Below are positions 60,700 through 64,000 of a stretch of 64,000 nt of DNA, one piece after another. The position numbers and the translations under genes were made by a program. The notes below the pieces were generated by a model that saw nothing but the letters and a program-made list of their open reading frames with translations, made no database searches and was not told the DNA's origin. How positions within the stretch are numbered: position 1 is the stretch's first letter; each line of letters starts with the position of its first letter. Source of the stretch: Microbacterium proteolyticum (GTDB lineage: Bacteria; Actinomycetota; Actinomycetes; Actinomycetales; Microbacteriaceae); the NCBI RefSeq assembly GCF_029639405.1, contig NZ_CP121274.1, positions 3,286,001-3,350,000 of the forward strand. The letters run 5' to 3'.

Positions 60700-61875
60700 T
60701 CAGCGGGTCGTGCAGCTCCCGGATGCCACGGGCCCGGTCAGCGACCCGAGCTGCGCCAGCACGGGGTCGAGCTCGGCGGGGGTCATGGCGTAGCCGACGT
60801 CGTCGTCGGTCTCGGACCGCGCGAAGACCACGCCGGCGACCTCGCCCGCGGGCGTCAGGAGCGGTCCGCCGGAGTTGCCCGGACGCACCACGGCACCGAG
60901 CGCGTAGATCTCGCGCGGCGCGGACTGGTCGCCGTAGATGTCGGGGACCGGCACGGTGCCCTCGGAGAGGATCGTGGCGTTCCCGGAGGTGAACGGTCCG
61001 CCGTACGGATAGCCCTGCACGACCGCCGCCGACCCGACGGCGAGCGCGGGAACGATCGGGAGGGGCGTGGCATCCAAGCCGTCGACCGCGATCACGGCGA
61101 GGTCGTCGATCGGGTCGAAGTAGACGACGCGCCCCTCCTGCGCCTCTCGACCCGGAAGTTCCACGAGCGGGGCGTCGACGCCGGCGACGACGTGCGCGTT
61201 GGTGACGACGCGGTCGTCCGCGACCACGAAGCCGGATCCGCTCGCCGTGATGCCGCACGCGTACGCCGTGCCCGTGATGCGCGCGACCGACTGCGCCGCC
61301 TGCGTGAGGGCCGGGTCGTCCAGCGCGATGGCGGGCGCGCTCGGCACGGGACCGATCTGGATGAGCTGACCGAGACGCGGGATGCCGTCGGCGAACACCG
61401 TGCCGCGGAGTTCGGCGAGCGCGGCGCGCACGGGGTCGGGGGTGATCGAGTCGATCGTCCGAACCACCGTGGACGAGGCCAGGGCTGCGGAGACGACCGG
61501 GATGCCGGCGGTGGTGAGCGTGCCCGCGAAGAAGGACAGCGCGAGGGCGGCGGCGGCCAGGTTCACGATGCCGCCGAGGATCCGCTCGGGGACGCGCAGC
61601 TTGATGCGATCGACCCCGCGGCGGAGCGCGTTCCCGACCGCGGTGCCGAGGGCCGCGCCGAGCAGGAGGAGGAGCACGCCCGCGGCGACGATCGCCGCAC
61701 CGCGCCAGGTCGAGTCCACGACCCACTGCCCGACGTACGGGATGAGCCAGTACGCGGCGATCCCGCCCAGGGCGAGGCCGGCGAAGAAGCCGATCGTGGC
61801 GAGGAAGCCTCGCGCGATGCCCACGATGAGCGCGAGCGCGAGGAGCACGATCAACACGATGTCGACGAGCGGCAT
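60700..61875 (-). CDS. MarP-like membrane serine protease (CvpA plus trypsin-like)
   Basis: This 391-residue protein has four N-terminal membrane helices of the CvpA type (about 1-125) and an extracytoplasmic chymotrypsin-like domain. The catalytic triad is His in VTNAHVVAG, Asp in PIDDLAVI and Ser in RPGNSGGPLL. Two cysteines (YACGIT and the terminal GSCTTR) could form the disulfide known from M. tuberculosis MarP, which supports acid resistance. The ATG at 61875 follows GGAGG by five bases. Confidence 0.9.
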   Translation of the reverse strand: MPLVDIVLIVLLALALIVGIARGFLATIGFFAGLALGGIAAYWLIPYVGQWVVDSTWRGAAIVAAGVLLLLLGAALGTAVGNALRRGVDRIKLRVPERILGGIVNLAAAALALSFFAGTLTTAGIPVVSAALASSTVVRTIDSITPDPVRAALAELRGTVFADGIPRLGQLIQIGPVPSAPAIALDDPALTQAAQSVARITGTAYACGITASGSGFVVADDRVVTNAHVVAGVDAPLVELPGREAQEGRVVYFDPIDDLAVIAVDGLDATPLPIVPALAVGSAAVVQGYPYGGPFTSGNATILSEGTVPVPDIYGDQSAPREIYALGAVVRPGNSGGPLLTPAGEVAGVVFARSETDDDVGYAMTPAELDPVLAQLGSLTGPVASGSCTTR

Positions 61876-61930
61876 CCGCACCTCCAGAGTCGAGCGCCAG
61901 GGTACGCGGGACCGCTGGGAGACAGCCGTT

Positions 61931-61960
61931 TTGCCCTTCGGGTCAGGATGACACTAAGAT
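61931..61960 (+). promoter_or_regulatory. Promoter of the nrtR-like/nadA unit
   Basis: TTGCCC (61931-61936) and TAAGAT (61955-61960) are 18 bases apart. TGACAC occurs inside the spacer (61949-61954) and again at 61984-61989, possible half-sites for the encoded Nudix regulator. Confidence 0.45.
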
Positions 61961-61973
61961 CGACCTCGGAGAT

Positions 61974-62708
61974 ATGGTCACCATGACACGAACCCCCGAG
62001 CCCGAGTCCCGCGACGCCGACGTGCGCGTCGCGGTGTCGACCGTCATCTTCAGCGTCCGTCGCGACGCCGACGACGAGCCGGTGCTCTCGCTCCCCCTGG
62101 TCCGGCGTACGCGCGACCCCTACGGCGGCCGGTGGGCGCTCCCGGGCGGCTGGCTCGACCCGACCGAGAGCCTGGATGCCGCGGCATCCCGGACCCTGGA
62201 GGAGACCACGGGGCTCACGCCGAGCTATCTGGAGCAGCTCTACGCCTTCGGGGCGGTGGACCGCTCACCGACCCGCGTCGTGTCCATCGTGTACTGGGCG
62301 CTACTGCGCTCCGACGAGGTCGACGCCCAGGTCGCCGCCCACGCCCGCGAGGGCGACGCGCCAGAGAACGTCGAGTGGTTCGACGCGGCCGCGCTGCCCG
62401 CCCTCGCCTTCGACCACAACCACATCGTGGAGTACACGCTCTGGCGCCTGCGCAACAAGGTCGGCTACAGCCGCATCGCGCACGGACTCCTGCCGGACGA
62501 GTTCACCCTCGCCGACCTGCGCGAGGTCACCGAGACGATCCTCGGGCGCCGCCTCGACCCGGCGAACTTCCGCCGGCAGATCGACACCTCCGACACCCTC
62601 ATCCCGACCGAACGCTTCCGCACCGGGAGCCACCGCCCCGCACGCCTGTACCGCTACAACCGTGACGTGGAGCTCGCCGACCGCGGCCCGCTCACGTCCC
62701 GTCACTGA
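61974..62708 (+). CDS. nrtR: NrtR-like Nudix transcriptional regulator of NAD synthesis
   Basis: This 244-residue protein has an N-terminal Nudix domain and a C-terminal winged helix (about 155-210, NKVGYSRIAHGLLPDEFTL). The Nudix box starts GGWLDPTESL, but its REUxEE core reads RTLEET, so two catalytic Glu are lost; NrtR proteins use the domain to sense ADP-ribose compounds. It is followed after 11 bases by nadA, the usual NrtR context. An ATG at 61983 is an alternative start. Confidence 0.85.
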   Translation: MVTMTRTPEPESRDADVRVAVSTVIFSVRRDADDEPVLSLPLVRRTRDPYGGRWALPGGWLDPTESLDAAASRTLEETTGLTPSYLEQLYAFGAVDRSPTRVVSIVYWALLRSDEVDAQVAAHAREGDAPENVEWFDAAALPALAFDHNHIVEYTLWRLRNKVGYSRIAHGLLPDEFTLADLREVTETILGRRLDPANFRRQIDTSDTLIPTERFRTGSHRPARLYRYNRDVELADRGPLTSRH

Positions 62709-62719
62709 TCGGACCGCCC

Positions 62720-64000
62720 ATGAGCACGACATCCCTCACCCTGCAGCCCCGCCCCGAGATCGACCCCTCCGTCGATCACGTCATCCAGGCGATCGTCTCC
62801 GGCGCGTCCACCGACGCCACCTGCACGACCGACCTCGCCGTAGGGCCCTGGGACTTCGACACGCGCCCCGGCTACGGCCCGGGTTCGTCGATGGGCGACG
62901 TCATCCCCACGGGCGCGCCGCGGCAGGGCGAGCTGCCCCGCGAGTACCGCGAGGCCCCCGACGACGAGCTGGACGCGCGCATCCGCGCGGCGAAGGCGAC
63001 GCTGGGCGACCGGGTCGTCGTGCTCGGACACTTCTATCAGCGCGAAGAGGTCGTGCGACACGCCGACTACGTCGGCGACTCGTTCCAGCTCGCCAACGCG
63101 GCGAAGGACCGCCCCGAAGCCGAGGCGATCGTGTTCTGCGGTGTGCACTTCATGGCCGAGACCGCCGACCTTCTGTCGCGTCCCGAGCAGGCCGTCATCC
63201 TGCCCAATCTCGCGGCCGGCTGCTCGATGGCCGACATGGCCGACATCGACCAGGTCGAGGAGTGCTGGGAGCAGCTCGAAGACGTGCTCGGCGACCTCGA
63301 GACCCCGGATGCCGACGGCCTCGTCCCCGTGATCCCGGTCACCTACATGAACTCCAGCGCGGCCATCAAGGGGTTCGTCGGGCGTCACGGCGGGATCGTG
63401 TGCACCTCGTCCAACGCGCGCACGGTGCTGGAGTGGGCCTTCGCCCGCGGCCGCCGCGTGCTGTTCTTCCCCGACCAGCACCTCGGCCGCAACACCGCGA
63501 AGGCGATGGGCGTGCCGCTCGAGCAGATGCCGATGTGGAACCCGCGCCGGCCGCTCGGCGGCTCGACCGCGGAGCAGCTCGAGGACAGCCGCGTGATCCT
63601 GTGGCACGGCTTCTGCTCGGTGCACCGTCGTTTCACCGTCGATCAGATCGACAGGGCCCGCGCGGAGCACCCCGGCGTCCGGGTGATCGTGCACCCCGAG
63701 TGCCCGATGGACGTCGTCGACGCGGCCGACGAAGCCGGGTCCACCGACATCATCCGCAAGGCCATCGCCGCGGCCGAGCACCCCACGACCTTCGCCATCG
63801 GCACCGAGATCAACCTCGTCCAGCGCCTCGCGGCCCAGTACCCGCAGCACGAGATCTTCTGCCTCGACCCGGTCGTCTGCCCGTGCTCGACGATGTACCG
63901 CATCCACCCCGGCTACCTCGCGTGGGTGCTGGAGTCGCTCGTCGCGGGCGAGGTCGTCAACCGCATCACGGTGCCGGCCGACGTCGCCGAGCCCGCCACG
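62720..64000 (+). CDS. nadA: Quinolinate synthase NadA (3' end outside window)
   Basis: 427 codons are visible and the window ends before the stop. The enzyme condenses iminoaspartate and dihydroxyacetone phosphate to quinolinate using an oxygen-sensitive [4Fe-4S] cluster. Candidate cluster cysteines lie in AAGCSMAD, HPECPMDV and VVCPCSTMY, and VLGHFYQR is the conserved substrate-site start. The 80-residue N-terminal extension before that motif is typical of actinobacteria. nadB would be expected next. Confidence 0.94.
   Translation, partial: MSTTSLTLQPRPEIDPSVDHVIQAIVSGASTDATCTTDLAVGPWDFDTRPGYGPGSSMGDVIPTGAPRQGELPREYREAPDDELDARIRAAKATLGDRVVVLGHFYQREEVVRHADYVGDSFQLANAAKDRPEAEAIVFCGVHFMAETADLLSRPEQAVILPNLAAGCSMADMADIDQVEECWEQLEDVLGDLETPDADGLVPVIPVTYMNSSAAIKGFVGRHGGIVCTSSNARTVLEWAFARGRRVLFFPDQHLGRNTAKAMGVPLEQMPMWNPRRPLGGSTAEQLEDSRVILWHGFCSVHRRFTVDQIDRARAEHPGVRVIVHPECPMDVVDAADEAGSTDIIRKAIAAAEHPTTFAIGTEINLVQRLAAQYPQHEIFCLDPVVCPCSTMYRIHPGYLAWVLESLVAGEVVNRITVPADVAEPAT

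Noticed and set aside
1-64000. tRNA, rRNA, CRISPR array, insertion sequence or prophage
   Set aside because: No cloverleaf-like gene, regularly spaced repeat array, transposase, integrase or structural phage gene was recognised.

Overview
The window is a high-GC actinobacterial chromosome segment, most likely from Microbacteriaceae and probably Microbacterium or a close relative. The support is the roughly 70% GC coding style, the dense gene packing with many 4-base start/stop overlaps, actinobacterial family markers (UPF0182, DUF3107, DUF3117, the AdnAB-type helicase-nuclease pair, NudC-UvrD2) and two blocks whose gene order recalls Mycobacterium tuberculosis Rv3193c-Rv3211 and Rv1177-Rv1234. 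No rRNA, tRNA, CRISPR array, transposase or phage gene was seen.

Layout. Positions 1-19.1 kb hold a genome-maintenance block: UPF0182 membrane protein, PDZ-Lon protease, DUF2342 protease-like protein, a ThiF-like/cyclodehydratase-like protein, UvrD2-type helicase with NudC, a probable pseudokinase, two AdnA/AdnB-like helicase-nucleases, DUF3107, a ferritin-like protein and a DEAD-box RNA helicase. Positions 19.1-24.4 kb hold a PHP phosphoesterase, a membrane-anchored endonuclease/exonuclease/phosphatase protein, Xaa-Pro aminopeptidase and gamma-glutamyltransferase. Positions 24.4-27.0 kb hold a three-gene accessory cassette: a small helical protein with a YxxxD motif, an alpha/beta hydrolase with a helical N-terminus, and a lipoprotein. 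It resembles a type VII secreted lipase with an immunity lipoprotein.

Positions 27.0-42.2 kb hold a second core block: stress-type membrane protein, MgtE-N/CBS protein, DUF1003, Mrp ATPase, TatB, O-methyltransferase, DUF3117, a PIG-V-like glycosyltransferase, the lysine/peptidoglycan genes dapE, dapD and dapC, citrate synthase, a 7Fe ferredoxin, and an AzlCD amino-acid exporter divergent from an XRE-cupin regulator. Positions 42.3-54.6 kb hold DUF2200, TypA/BipA, a peptide ABC transporter split by an inverted PH-domain-like gene, a CPBP protease and an orphan second binding protein. Positions 54.6-55.9 kb hold a DUF559/AbiEi-like nuclease gene flanked by two near-identical 73-bp palindromes. 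Positions 55.9-64 kb hold the glycine cleavage operon under a tandem glycine riboswitch, a MarP-like serine protease, an NrtR-like Nudix regulator and the start of the NAD synthesis locus (nadA).

Two signals run through the window. First, at least 17 genes have a TANNNT -10 box ending 6-7 bases before the start codon, which implies widespread leaderless mRNAs. Second, the heptamer GGATGCC/GGCATCC is far more common than base composition predicts and overrides normal codon preference.
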